Of a stretch of DNA of 64,000 bases, positions 28,198 to 37,736 are shown in pieces (position 1 is the stretch's first letter; each line of letters starts with the position of its first letter). The notes beneath the pieces are model-generated. The model was given only the letters and a program-made list of their open reading frames with translations. It had not been told where the DNA came from and searched no databases. Origin of the DNA: Dyella amyloliquefaciens. Lineage in GTDB: Bacteria > Pseudomonadota > Gammaproteobacteria > Xanthomonadales > Rhodanobacteraceae. The stretch covers positions 124,001-188,000 of the forward strand of contig NZ_SAYT01000003.1 in assembly GCF_004296575.1 (NCBI RefSeq). Direction: 5' to 3'. A program made the position numbers and the translations under genes.

Positions 28198-30009
28198 TCA
28201 ACCTTGTTTGACGGTGGCTGCGGGCACGAAGGTGTAACCCATGGCCTGGATACCCGTCACGATCTGCTGCAGATAGCTGATATCAAGGTAGGGATGGAAG
28301 AAGAAGCTCATCACGCTGTCCTTGATGACCGTGTTGCTCGTGGCGCTCAGCAGGATGTCAGCCGGGAAACGCGGCGGATTGTTGTTGAATTCCACCAGTT
28401 CGACGTTGCCAAGCTGCTCCGGTATGACCACCGTGCCGTAGATGTCGCGCACGAGATACGGGAAGAACTCGCCATAGATCTCCGTGTAGTTGGGGGTTCC
28501 CGTTCCGCAGACGCCATTGGGGCACCAGCCCGTGGCATACAGTCCGCGGTCATAGCGTGCGGCGAACATCGAGTTGAACACCTGGTAGTCGATGGCCGAT
28601 GCGGCGTAGTGCGGCGGTTCGAAGATGGTTGGCGCCTGGAGGCCAGCGTTCGCAAATCCGAGCAAGCCGTTCTGGATACGCCCCTGTGCCCATGACATGG
28701 AGTCTTCCGGAGGGGGCGTGTCGTAGATCACGTAGTTGGTCGAGCTGATGTGTGAGAGATAGAACTCGAAGTCGTCGGCGGTGACGCCGCTATAGGGGTT
28801 GTCCACGTTGGAATACTGATGCGTGTAGCCATGCATGATCAGCGTTCCGCCCTTGGATTGCATGTACTTCAGTGCGCTGACCACGGCGCGCACCTGCGCG
28901 ATATGCAGTGCGACGGGTACACCGTTGTTGTAGTAGCCGTTCGGATCCAGGTAGTAGGGAATCACGGCGACACTGAAGGGGACGTTCTTGCTGAAGAGAT
29001 AGTCGGCGATCGCACGCAGTTCCGTCGGGTCGGCATCCGAGCTCACATCCTCGATGCGTACGAGTGCACGCTTGCGCGCCAGCATGGCGGGGTTGGACAC
29101 GGTGCCCACCAGGTCGATGGCGGCCAGATAGCGATCGTTGGGGCCGGTGTAGCTGAAGGGGACCTCGCCGATGTAGGTGAGGTTGGCACCTTTGGTGGCC
29201 CAGTTGACCACGCCGCCGGTGTCATTGGGTGCCGTAGCAAGCACCGTGGCCTTGGTGGGATCGTTGATGACCGTCGCAAGCAGGCCCGATGACACTGCCA
29301 ACGCATTGCGTTGCAGGGTGACGCCCTTGTAGATCACGGAAAGCGTGTTGGTGAAGTCGAAATACATCGGCGTGAAGCCGTACTGCGTGGCGAAGTTCGT
29401 TGCGCGCGCAGACAGCTGCCAGATGTTGTCGCCCATCCACAGCACGGGTTTGGTGGTTGCCAGCACGTCATCAAGCAGCGCTGTCGGCAGGGGTTCGTCG
29501 TAGGTCGATCCGATGTAGATGAGTCCGGTGTAGCCGTTGAGTTCACCGGAAACATAATTCACCGCCTCATGCACGGTGAACTTGCTTCCATGGCTGACAA
29601 GATTGCCTGCCATGATGCCGTAGTCTTCGCCCAGCCAACCCCATTGTCCCGTGCTGTCATACAGCACGAGTGTGTTCTGCGCTGCGTTGGAACCGGGTGC
29701 ACCTGCAAACGAATTCGTGGGCGTTGCAGTGGCTGCCGCGAGTAGTTTGGCGGGCTTTACACTGAGACTTGGCGTTGCTTTTGGCCTGCTCATCAAGGCC
29801 GCCAACGTTGCCTTCTTGCTTGGCAATGCGGCATCGGGTGGTGCGGGTGGAGCGGGAAGCAGTCTGGCTTCAGTGACCTGCCCAGCCGGGGATGGCAAGG
29901 GCGCGGCGTTGGCTGTGGGTATCGGGTCTGAAATCGCGGCAAATGCCAGCATGGCGGCGACCGCGAGGGACCCGAGTGCGCGCGGCGCAAAAGGCGCGAA
30001 CCTGGTCAT
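28198..30009 (-). CDS. Secreted DUF2334 polysaccharide-deacetylase-like protein
   Basis: 603 residues with a signal peptide (ALGSLAVAAMLAFAAISD … ANA). Pro/Ala-rich linker, then a Rossmann-like region (NTLVLYDSTGQWGWLGEDYG…) and a C-terminal DUF2334 domain related to NodB-type deacetylases: ALVRIEDVSSDADP, PFSVAVIPYY, MHGYTHQY (metal histidines) and FEPPHYAAS. Presumably works in the periplasm or at the surface on the glycan made by the divergent wecB-nfrB-nfrA operon. ATG 30009 follows GAGGA. Enzymatic activity is inferred from the fold family only. Confidence 0.8.
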   Translation of the reverse strand: MTRFAPFAPRALGSLAVAAMLAFAAISDPIPTANAAPLPSPAGQVTEARLLPAPPAPPDAALPSKKATLAALMSRPKATPSLSVKPAKLLAAATATPTNSFAGAPGSNAAQNTLVLYDSTGQWGWLGEDYGIMAGNLVSHGSKFTVHEAVNYVSGELNGYTGLIYIGSTYDEPLPTALLDDVLATTKPVLWMGDNIWQLSARATNFATQYGFTPMYFDFTNTLSVIYKGVTLQRNALAVSSGLLATVINDPTKATVLATAPNDTGGVVNWATKGANLTYIGEVPFSYTGPNDRYLAAIDLVGTVSNPAMLARKRALVRIEDVSSDADPTELRAIADYLFSKNVPFSVAVIPYYLDPNGYYNNGVPVALHIAQVRAVVSALKYMQSKGGTLIMHGYTHQYSNVDNPYSGVTADDFEFYLSHISSTNYVIYDTPPPEDSMSWAQGRIQNGLLGFANAGLQAPTIFEPPHYAASAIDYQVFNSMFAARYDRGLYATGWCPNGVCGTGTPNYTEIYGEFFPYLVRDIYGTVVIPEQLGNVELVEFNNNPPRFPADILLSATSNTVIKDSVMSFFFHPYLDISYLQQIVTGIQAMGYTFVPAATVKQG

Positions 30010-30412
30010 GACGAATCCTCGCAAGGATATGGAATCGATGCGCGGTATGGGTGTACGCGCGCACTGCCGAGAATGCGATTCACATCCCGATTGCCCAGGC
30101 CCCTGGTCCCGCAGTGGGGAAGCCTCGCTTTCCGTCGGCGAGCTTACCCTCGCACATCCATCGCGCGAAATTCGCTACTGGAAATAGTACTTATAGTCAA
30201 GTGCAAAGTACGGCTGTATGTGGCAATAATTTCCTGAAACTTAACGTCGACATCTCAAAAAAAGAGTGTGTCGGCTCAGGTCTCGACTCCTGATGCTTGA
30301 TTGACCGTGGGCGCCGCCAGGGTGGCCGCCCTCGACCAGGGCATGTTTTTGCCTTGGGGTGGGACCGGATGCCCGGGTAGCAGAACCGTGACGACATCAT
30401 CCGGGGAAGCTC
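30010..30412. promoter_or_regulatory. Divergent control region of the polysaccharide locus
   Basis: 403 bp between the DUF2334 gene and wecB, with an AT-rich stretch (30180-30270) unusual for this genome and an inverted repeat GTACTT…AAGTAC (30187-30192 and 30206-30211). A further GC-rich ~130-bp leader containing a CCAGGGCA…TTGCCTTGG hairpin precedes wecB. I tested this leader against the c-di-GMP riboswitch consensus by eye and did not find a match. Confidence 0.5.
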
Positions 30413-31525
30413 ATGCTCGACGTCCTGATCACCTGTGGAACGCGCCCGGAAATCATCAAGCTGGCGCCGCTCTATCACAGCCTGCGCGCCTGTGGATGGG
30501 CGCAACCACGCTGGCTACATACCGGTCAGCACGGCGACATGGCTCGCCAGATGCTCAACTGCTTCGACATCACACCCGACATCGAACTCGAGCGTGGTGG
30601 CGACAGCCTGGGCGAATTCAGCGTGCGCTGCCGGTCGTTGCTCGATGGCGTGATGAGCGACGCGTCCTGGTCGCTGGTCGTCGTGCAGGGCGACACCGAA
30701 AGCACGTTCCTTGGCGCGCTTACCGGCTTCTATCACCGCATACCGGTCGCGCATGTCGAGGCAGGGCTGCGCACCTACGATCTCGAGCGACCGTTCCCCG
30801 AGGAAGGGTTGCGCCAGATGGTGAGCCGCATCACCAACTTCCACCTGGCCCCGACCCGTCGCGCCGCCTCGGCGTTGAGCGCGGAAGCGATTCCGGAGGA
30901 GCGGATATTCATCACCGGGAACACCGTCATCGATGCCCAGCACTGGGCGACCCGGCGTCACCAGATCCGGCGCCGCGCGAACGGGCAGGGCCATCTGCTG
31001 GTGACGTCGCATCGGCGCGAGAACTGGGGCAGCGACCTGCGCGAGATCTGCTATGCCGTGGCAGACGTGGCGACTCGCCATCCGGAGCTGCAGGTGCTGT
31101 TTCCCGTGCACCTCAATCCCGTGGTGAGCCAGCCCGTACATGCGATTCTCGGTGGCCTGACCAATGTGCGGCTGACGCCACCCTTCGATTACCTGGAGAT
31201 GCAGCAGGCCCTGATGGATGCCTGGCTGGTTCTCACCGATTCCGGCGGTTTGCAGGAAGAGGCGCCCACGTTCGGCGTGCCGTTGCTGGTATTGCGTACG
31301 GAGACAGAGCGGCCGGAAGCCATCGAAGCCGGCTGTGCGCAATTGGCAGGCACCCGGCGCGCATCGATCGTGAACCATGTCGAGCGCCTGTGGGCGGATC
31401 CCGAAGCACACAGCGCGATGGCACATGCAGGCAACCCGTTCGGGGACGGTCACGCCTGCGATCGCATCGTCGACTATCTCCGCGACGCGTTGATTGGCGA
31501 CGAACGCCGGCGCGAAGCGGTTTGA
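30413..31525 (+). CDS. wecB: UDP-N-acetylglucosamine 2-epimerase (non-hydrolysing)
   Basis: Interconverts UDP-GlcNAc and UDP-ManNAc, supplying ManNAc precursor. 370 residues, usual WecB length. Motifs: ITCGTRPEIIKLAPL, QGDTESTFLGAL, HVEAGLRTYD, RPFPEEGLRQM, ITGNTVID, TSHRRENWG, TDSGGLQEEAPTFGVPLLVLR and TERPEAIEAG (listed piecewise). First gene of a tight operon: nfrB starts 17 bp after the stop. In E. coli, WecB supplies the NfrA/NfrB glycan pathway, which supports a dedicated copy here. Confidence 0.92.
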   Translation: MLDVLITCGTRPEIIKLAPLYHSLRACGWAQPRWLHTGQHGDMARQMLNCFDITPDIELERGGDSLGEFSVRCRSLLDGVMSDASWSLVVVQGDTESTFLGALTGFYHRIPVAHVEAGLRTYDLERPFPEEGLRQMVSRITNFHLAPTRRAASALSAEAIPEERIFITGNTVIDAQHWATRRHQIRRRANGQGHLLVTSHRRENWGSDLREICYAVADVATRHPELQVLFPVHLNPVVSQPVHAILGGLTNVRLTPPFDYLEMQQALMDAWLVLTDSGGLQEEAPTFGVPLLVLRTETERPEAIEAGCAQLAGTRRASIVNHVERLWADPEAHSAMAHAGNPFGDGHACDRIVDYLRDALIGDERRREAV

Positions 31526-31541
31526 CCGTTGGAGAACCAGC

Positions 31542-33779
31542 ATGTGGTTGCTGGATGCATTCTCGATCTATCTCTACGGCCTGAGCGTCGTCGTCACGGC
31601 GATCGCGGTGCTGATGTTGATCAGCGGTCTGGATGATCTTTTCATCGATATCGTCTATTGGCTGCGGCGGCTCTGGAAGTCGCTGTTCATCTACCGCAAG
31701 CAGCGGCGCGCCTGTTATTACGACCTGTATCGCCCGGCGGAAAGGGCGCTTGCGATCATGGTGCCGGCCTGGCACGAAACCGGTGTCATCGGAAACATGG
31801 CCGAGCTGGCCGCCACGACGCTGGATTACGAGAATTACCACATCTTCGTCGGCACCTATCCCAACGATCCCGACACCCAGCGTGACGTCGACGAGGTATG
31901 TGCCCGCTTTCCCAATGTGCACAAGGTGGTGTGTGCGCGCCCCGGGCCGACCAGCAAGGCCGACTGCCTCAACAACGTGCTCGATGCGATACTCCAGTTC
32001 GAGCGCCGGGCACGCGTGACGTTTGAAGGATTCATCCTCCATGACGCCGAGGATGTGGTCTGCGGGCTCGAACTGCGTCTGTTCAACTTTCTCGTCGAGC
32101 GCAAGGATCTGATCCAGATTCCCGTCTACCCGTTCGAGCGGCAGTGGAACAACTTCACCAGCCTGCATTACCTGGATGAGTTCGCTGAACTGCACGGCAA
32201 GGACATACCGGTGCGCGAAGCGTTGGCGGGTCAGGTGCCCAGCGCCGGCGTGGGCACCTGTTTCAGCCGGCGCGCCATCCTGGCCCTGATCGACGCCGGA
32301 AACGGCGTCGCGTTCGATGTGCAGAGCCTCACCGAGGACTACGACATCGGCTTGCGCCTCAAGGAATGGGGCATGGCCGAGATCTTCGTTCGCTTTCCGG
32401 TGCTGCGCTATCAGCGGCATCATCCGCAGACCAGCCACCTTGGACAGAACGCGCGCGATTGCAACGTGATCTGCGTGCGCGAGTACTTCCCCGACCGCCT
32501 GGAAACCGCCGTGCGGCAGAAGTCGCGCTGGATCATCGGCATCGTCTACCAAGGTTATAGAACACATGGCTGGTCGCGCGGGCCGGTGCTCAACTATTTC
32601 CTGTGGCGGGATCGCAAGGGCGCGATCAACAACTTCGTCAGTTTCGCGGCCATGCTCATCCTGTTGCAGTTGATGGCTACCTGGGTGTTCCAGCAGGTGT
32701 GGCCGAGTGCGCCGCGTTTCGTGTCGATCTTTGAAGGTCGACCCTGGTTCAACGCGATCCTGACGACAAACATCGTCCTCATGTGCAACCGGGTGTTTCA
32801 GCGCGTCGTTTTCGTTTCGGGGTATTACGGCGTCAAGCAGGGCCTGCTTTCGGTTCCGCGGCTGCTGTGGGGCAACCTGGTCAATTTCCTGGCCAACTGG
32901 AGGGCCATACGCCAGATCATCAAGACGGGCGACCCACGCCGGGTTGCCTGGGACAAGACCACGCACGACTTTCCCAGTATTGGTGGCGAGAACCGGATCA
33001 AGCGGTCGATCGACGAATTGCTGGTCGAGAATGGTTCCATCTCCAGGGCAAAGATGACCGATGCCGCAGAGCGTCGAATTGACGGCCTGCGTATCGGCAG
33101 CTCATTGATCCACGAGGGGCTGATCACGGCGGAGCAGTTGGCGAAGCCAATGGCGGACCAGATCGGCGTTCCTTGCGAGTCGGTCAACCTGGCGGAGATA
33201 TCGCAGGAGCTGCTCGATTCGGTGCCCGCCAGCGTCGCGCTGCACTACGCGGTGCTGCCGTTGCGTGTCGAGTACGGCAAGCTCGTGCTTGCGAGCGAGT
33301 CCTACATCGATCCGGTATCCCTCGCCGCCATCGCGCGGCAGCTGCAGCGCCCGGTGCGTTACGTCATCGCGCACAAGGGCCAGGTCACCGTGGGCTTGCG
33401 TTGCTGCTACGCCCACGTGCGCCATCGTGACAACGAGCGCTGCCTCTTGATGGATGTCGCATCGCGGTGCGCGGGTGAGAGGCCTCAGCGCTGGTCCAGG
33501 CTGTGGGAGCGTTATGTTTCCCGCCAGGTGATGCTGGGAGAGATCCTGGTGGCACAGGGACATCTCGACGAGGTCGCGTTCAGGGCTTTGCTGCTCAGTC
33601 ACTCGCGCAGTGGGAAGCCGCTCGGAGAGTTTCTTGTCGAGCAGGGCGTCATCAGTCGCGACACGCTGGATCGAGCGCTTGCGCTGCAGCGTTCGCTGCA
33701 GCCGACACTTGTCGGGCTGCTGGCGAAAGATGCGGGAGAGTTGCTGCCCCGGGTCACACCCAAAGAGAGGGCAGCGTGA
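31542..33779 (+). CDS. nfrB: NfrB-like inner-membrane glycosyltransferase with MshEN motifs
   Basis: 745 residues, the same length as E. coli NfrB. N-terminal membrane helix, GT2 domain with D168/D171 (HDAED), T264-E265-D266 (TEDYDIG) and Q326…R329-W330 (QKSRW), then further membrane helices (~365-460). The C-terminal third carries a canonical 24-residue MshEN c-di-GMP-binding motif at 517-540 (R-I-G-x2-L-I-x2-G-L-I-x4-L…Q) and two more MshEN-like motifs at 664-687 and 693-716. GGAGA RBS; the 3' end overlaps nfrA by 4 bp. Inferred role: polymerise a ManNAc-containing glycan when c-di-GMP is bound. Confidence 0.88.
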   Translation: MWLLDAFSIYLYGLSVVVTAIAVLMLISGLDDLFIDIVYWLRRLWKSLFIYRKQRRACYYDLYRPAERALAIMVPAWHETGVIGNMAELAATTLDYENYHIFVGTYPNDPDTQRDVDEVCARFPNVHKVVCARPGPTSKADCLNNVLDAILQFERRARVTFEGFILHDAEDVVCGLELRLFNFLVERKDLIQIPVYPFERQWNNFTSLHYLDEFAELHGKDIPVREALAGQVPSAGVGTCFSRRAILALIDAGNGVAFDVQSLTEDYDIGLRLKEWGMAEIFVRFPVLRYQRHHPQTSHLGQNARDCNVICVREYFPDRLETAVRQKSRWIIGIVYQGYRTHGWSRGPVLNYFLWRDRKGAINNFVSFAAMLILLQLMATWVFQQVWPSAPRFVSIFEGRPWFNAILTTNIVLMCNRVFQRVVFVSGYYGVKQGLLSVPRLLWGNLVNFLANWRAIRQIIKTGDPRRVAWDKTTHDFPSIGGENRIKRSIDELLVENGSISRAKMTDAAERRIDGLRIGSSLIHEGLITAEQLAKPMADQIGVPCESVNLAEISQELLDSVPASVALHYAVLPLRVEYGKLVLASESYIDPVSLAAIARQLQRPVRYVIAHKGQVTVGLRCCYAHVRHRDNERCLLMDVASRCAGERPQRWSRLWERYVSRQVMLGEILVAQGHLDEVAFRALLLSHSRSGKPLGEFLVEQGVISRDTLDRALALQRSLQPTLVGLLAKDAGELLPRVTPKERAA

Positions 33780-36688
33780 ACAGGTCATGGCCTGCCGGGT
33801 GTGCCGTAGCGTTTTTCGTGATGGCGCCGGCGTGGCCTGCCTGTGCGCTTGGCCAGTCATCCGATACGGAGTCGAGCCGCTATCAGCAGTTCGTGGTGTA
33901 CCCACACCGGCAGGCCGGCTATGCCGCCCTGCGGGCAGGGGATGAGGGCAAGGCGATCGCGGAGTTCTCTCGCGCACGCGAACTGGCGCCACGGAATATC
34001 GACACGGCGCTCGACCTGGCCGAGGCATACCGGCACTTCGGCCATGCCGCGCAGGCCAAGCAGGTCATGGATGAGCAGCAGCGCTATACGCCTGACGATG
34101 CGCGCTTGCGCGCCTGGGAGGCGAGTGTCGGCGCGCCAGTCGTGAACTGCCAAACGGACAACGGGAACGTCTGTCGTGCCAAGCGGGGCTTCGACGACCT
34201 GAATCATGGCGACCTGGCCAAGGTGGAAACGGAGCTGGCCGCGCCGGACTTCGCCCGCAGCGCCGAGGGGCGCGCACTGCGGCATGCATTGGCCCAGCGC
34301 GCGATCTATCTCGGAGACAGTCAGCGCGCCGAAGCACAGTTCGCGATCCTGGATCGCGACGACAAGCTGAGCGCCGAGGAGCGCGGGCAATGGTTTGAAC
34401 TGCTGCTCAAACAGGGCAAGCTCGATGATGCGCGCCAGTTGCAGTCGCGGGGCGGACTCGATGCACCGGCGCAGGATCTGGCCTTGGCGCAAGCCATTGC
34501 CAATACCGGCAATCGCCAACAATTGGCGGCGTACCTGGGATCGCGGCAGCCGGCTTTTGACAAGGAAACCGATGAGCGGCAATGGATATACCTGATGTCC
34601 CAGACGGGGCGCATCCAGCCGACGCTGCTGGCTGGATACACGCCGCGTTATCCCGCCAATACGATGTTTCAGGCGCGGCTGCTGGTACCGCAGGCCATGA
34701 CCCATGGAGACCATGCCGCGGCCCAGCGCATGCTTGCGCGGCTTCCCGCCGACAGCTTCCGCGAAGAGCGTTTCACCCTGTACCTCGAACAGAATGACTA
34801 TGCCGACGCGCGTGCAGAGGCCGAAGCCTTGATCGCCCAGCCCGAGGGCTATCGCCTGCTCGATCCCCTCAGTTACCGGTTGATGGAAGCCGGTTCGCCT
34901 TCGGATGCGAAGGCGCTGCTGATGGCGTCGTATCCCTTCACCGGCAATCCCGCGTCCGCGTCCCTGTTTGCGCGTCTGGCCGTACTCGCTGGCGAGCAAC
35001 CCGCGCTCTTCGCCTCTGCCGACGATCGCGGCAAGCTAAGCCGGCCGCTGGACAACGTGCCGCTGCGAATGGCACAGGTGCGCGTGCTCGGGGCACTGCA
35101 TGATTGCGACGGTATTCGCGCGGTGATGTCCGACTTTTCGCCGGACTATCCCGCCGACCTGTGGCGACAGCTGGGCGACTGCTACAGCAGTGACCGGCAA
35201 GGGTTGGCCGAATACGCGTATCAGCAGGCAAGCCGGCGTGATCCCGGTGGTGATGTGACACGTGCACTGGCTTACGAGGCCTACAGCGCCAAGGACTATG
35301 AGACGGCGCTGAAGGCCTGGCAGACGGTGCCGGTGGCGCATATGAAGCCCGATGACCTGCTTGCAGCCGCGAATACGGCGCTTGCCATCAATGAGCCGGC
35401 GATAGCGCGATCCTGGCTGGATACCTATGCCGCGCAGGGTGGACCCAAGGACCACAACTACTGGTGGTTGCTCGCACAGGCCGATGAGCCAGGCAACCCG
35501 ACGCTGGCGCGCAGTGATCTGGAAAACGCCATCGCGCTGCACCCCGATGCACGCTACTACCAGCGCCTCGCCGCCCTGCAGACACAGGCCGGCGAGTCGC
35601 AACAGGCCCTGGTTTCCCTGCAGCGCGCCAGTCTGCTTGCACCGGACGATCCGCAACTCGCCGCGTCTCTCGGTTATGCCTATCTGCAGGCGGGCAAGCC
35701 GGACCAGGCCAGGGTGCAGTTCGAGCGCGCAAGCAAGGCCAATCCCGATGATCCGGCGCTGACTCGCCAGCTGTTGTATGTGCACCAGCAGATGGGCGAC
35801 AACGCGGAGGCGCAAGCCTATGCCGCGAAGGCCATCGACCAGTTGGGTCCGTCCAGTGATCCTGTGGCATCGAGCAACGATCCACAGGAAGACGACGACC
35901 AGCAGCTCTACAACCTGCGGCGCTTGCACGAAGACCTGGGCCGGTCGTGGCGTTTCAACGCCGACATGTCCCTGGGCGACTCCGTATCGTCGGCGGCAAA
36001 CGCGGCGGCGCCGGGCGTGTCCTATCGCAGTTATCTGCAGCTGGAAGGGCAGTACCGCTTCGATCCGAGCCTGACCGGTGGCGATATGAATACGCTTGCG
36101 GCTTATGCGCGCGTATTCGCGGGCAGCGGGGAGAATGGAAGCTTCTGGCCGGTCAATGCGCCCATGCTCGGCGTCGGCCTGCATTGGAAGCCCCTGCGTT
36201 CACAGAACATCGTCCTCACGGTCGAGCAGCAGACGCCATTGAGCAACAACCAGGACACGCATAACGACACCATGCTGCGCGCAAGCGGTTCGTGGGCGTT
36301 CGGGACGCAGTTCAGCGACGACTGGCACGCCTCGGTACAGGGCTGGATCGCGCAGAATTTCTATGTCGACCTTGCCTATTACCTTCGCGCGGAGGAGGGT
36401 GTAGGCACCCTGGATTACACATTGGGGTGGGAGCACAAGCTGATCGAGGGACAGACGATCGAGCCCTATGTCCACCTGCAATACACGGGTATCGATCGTT
36501 CCCATGGGCTGGGTTACGAAAAGGACGGCCGCATGGGCCTCGGCCTGCAGTGGAACCTTTGGTATGGCGAAACGCACTACGACGCGTATCCGCATCGGTT
36601 GAGCCTGGCGCTCGAAGGCCAGCATGCCTTTACAAGCTATCTTCGCGAGAACAACGTGGTGTTCCTCATCGTAAGGACGCAATGGTGA
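33776..36688 (+). CDS. nfrA: NfrA-like outer-membrane TPR/beta-barrel export protein
   Basis: 970 residues starting at GTG 33776 (stop of nfrB is within GTGA), behind AGAGAGG. Signal peptide (AGCAVAFFVMAPAWPACALG), then a long periplasmic solenoid of TPR-like repeats, for example GYAALRAGDEGKAIAEFSRA and LGYAYLQAGKPDQARVQFE, and a C-terminal domain from ~residue 745 rich in aromatic beta strands ending in …VVFLIVRTQW, consistent with an outer-membrane barrel. Same architecture as E. coli NfrA (phage N4 receptor) and BcsC-type exporters. The next gene overlaps by 7 bp. Confidence 0.85.
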   Translation: MNRSWPAGCAVAFFVMAPAWPACALGQSSDTESSRYQQFVVYPHRQAGYAALRAGDEGKAIAEFSRARELAPRNIDTALDLAEAYRHFGHAAQAKQVMDEQQRYTPDDARLRAWEASVGAPVVNCQTDNGNVCRAKRGFDDLNHGDLAKVETELAAPDFARSAEGRALRHALAQRAIYLGDSQRAEAQFAILDRDDKLSAEERGQWFELLLKQGKLDDARQLQSRGGLDAPAQDLALAQAIANTGNRQQLAAYLGSRQPAFDKETDERQWIYLMSQTGRIQPTLLAGYTPRYPANTMFQARLLVPQAMTHGDHAAAQRMLARLPADSFREERFTLYLEQNDYADARAEAEALIAQPEGYRLLDPLSYRLMEAGSPSDAKALLMASYPFTGNPASASLFARLAVLAGEQPALFASADDRGKLSRPLDNVPLRMAQVRVLGALHDCDGIRAVMSDFSPDYPADLWRQLGDCYSSDRQGLAEYAYQQASRRDPGGDVTRALAYEAYSAKDYETALKAWQTVPVAHMKPDDLLAAANTALAINEPAIARSWLDTYAAQGGPKDHNYWWLLAQADEPGNPTLARSDLENAIALHPDARYYQRLAALQTQAGESQQALVSLQRASLLAPDDPQLAASLGYAYLQAGKPDQARVQFERASKANPDDPALTRQLLYVHQQMGDNAEAQAYAAKAIDQLGPSSDPVASSNDPQEDDDQQLYNLRRLHEDLGRSWRFNADMSLGDSVSSAANAAAPGVSYRSYLQLEGQYRFDPSLTGGDMNTLAAYARVFAGSGENGSFWPVNAPMLGVGLHWKPLRSQNIVLTVEQQTPLSNNQDTHNDTMLRASGSWAFGTQFSDDWHASVQGWIAQNFYVDLAYYLRAEEGVGTLDYTLGWEHKLIEGQTIEPYVHLQYTGIDRSHGLGYEKDGRMGLGLQWNLWYGETHYDAYPHRLSLALEGQHAFTSYLRENNVVFLIVRTQW

Positions 36689-37587
36689 AAGCCTTGCTGC
36701 GCTGGCTTGCAGGCGTGCTGCTGGTGGCGCTGCCGCTTTGGACGGCGGCGGCGACGGCGGTCATCTATCAACCGCAGCGGCGGGACAGGGATGTGGCAGC
36801 GGCACAATGGCCCAGGCTTTTTGCCGAGGTGCGCAAACAAGGGTTTGACACGCTGGTCGTGCAATGGACCCAGTACGGCGATGCCTTCGCCAACCCCGAC
36901 GAGCATGCGTGGCTGCTGCAGCGCGTGCGCGATGCACGTGCCGCTGGCCTGCATATCGTGCTCGGACTGGGTAGCGATCCCGCCTTCTTTACGGTGCAGA
37001 ACCAGAAAAAGGGCGACGAGATGACCGGCTACCTGCAGTCGTTGTCCCGGCGCAACGCCGAAGTCGCCCATCGATGGGTTGCCGATCTCGGCAGCGACGC
37101 AATTGCCGGCTGGTATCTCCCGATGGAGATCGACGATGTCCGCTGGAACGATCCGAAGGCCCGGGTACAACTTCGTGATTATCTGTCCACGGAGCAACGC
37201 CAGCTCGACGGCATCGCGCCGCGACCCGTCTACGTGACGTCGTTCTTCGCGGGTCATATGGCGCCCGACAGCTACGCGGCGCTGGTGGCCGACGTGCAGC
37301 GCAGCGGCGTGCGGGCCTGGGTGCAGGACGGGGCGGGCACGCAGCGGTTGGAGCAAGGGGCGCGCAATCTCTATCTGGCGGCTGCCGGACAGTGCGAAGG
37401 AGCCCATGCCCAGGGATTCGTCTATGAGATGTTCCGACAGACCGGTACGGACCAGGCGTTCACGGCGACCGCGCTGTCGCCAGCAGATGCGGATGCGACT
37501 CTGGCACGCCGCGCGCCATGCGGCGGCGACAGCGTGTTTTTCGAGCTGCGTTACTTGCCGGTCGCCGATGGCGTACTGCCGCGCTAG
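36682..37587 (+). CDS. DUF4434-like periplasmic glycosidase-type protein
   Basis: 301 residues, start ATG 36682 overlapping the nfrA stop, so translationally coupled. Signal peptide (LRWLAGVLLVALPLWTAAATA). The mature protein begins VIYQPQRRDRDV and contains GFDTLVVQWTQYGDAF, AGLHIVLGLGSDPAFF and IAGWYLPMEIDDVRW, the TIM-barrel pattern of DUF4434, which is related to glycoside hydrolases; the E in PMEIDD is a possible catalytic acid. It is the positional counterpart of YbcH in the E. coli nfr operon. Probably acts on the nascent glycan in the periplasm. Confidence 0.75.
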   Translation: MVKALLRWLAGVLLVALPLWTAAATAVIYQPQRRDRDVAAAQWPRLFAEVRKQGFDTLVVQWTQYGDAFANPDEHAWLLQRVRDARAAGLHIVLGLGSDPAFFTVQNQKKGDEMTGYLQSLSRRNAEVAHRWVADLGSDAIAGWYLPMEIDDVRWNDPKARVQLRDYLSTEQRQLDGIAPRPVYVTSFFAGHMAPDSYAALVADVQRSGVRAWVQDGAGTQRLEQGARNLYLAAAGQCEGAHAQGFVYEMFRQTGTDQAFTATALSPADADATLARRAPCGGDSVFFELRYLPVADGVLPR

Positions 37588-37641
37588 TCGGTGCGGTCGG
37601 TCGAAGCGTTCGTCAGCGGAAAATTCGCCGAACCGGAAAAA

Positions 37642-37670
37642 ACGAAACGCCCCATCGGGGCGTTTCGTGC
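37642..37670. terminator. Bidirectional terminator of the polysaccharide operon
   Basis: 12-bp stem ACGAAACGCCCC / GGGGCGTTTCGT with ATC loop, AAAA before it. A second hairpin CTTGGCCCATG…CGCATGGCCAAG follows at 37671-37709. Between convergent DUF4434 and GH genes. Confidence 0.82.
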
Positions 37671-37736
37671 CTTGGCCCATGTGCGCGAATCGCACGCATG
37701 GCCAAGGGTTACAGCGTCTTGAATCGCTCGCAGCGG

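Noticed and set aside
30260-30412. Possible c-di-GMP (GEMM) riboswitch before wecB
   Set aside because: The leader contains GGGTAGCAGAACC-like pieces but lacks the GCAAA and GGGACGCAAAG core elements and a consistent three-helix fold.
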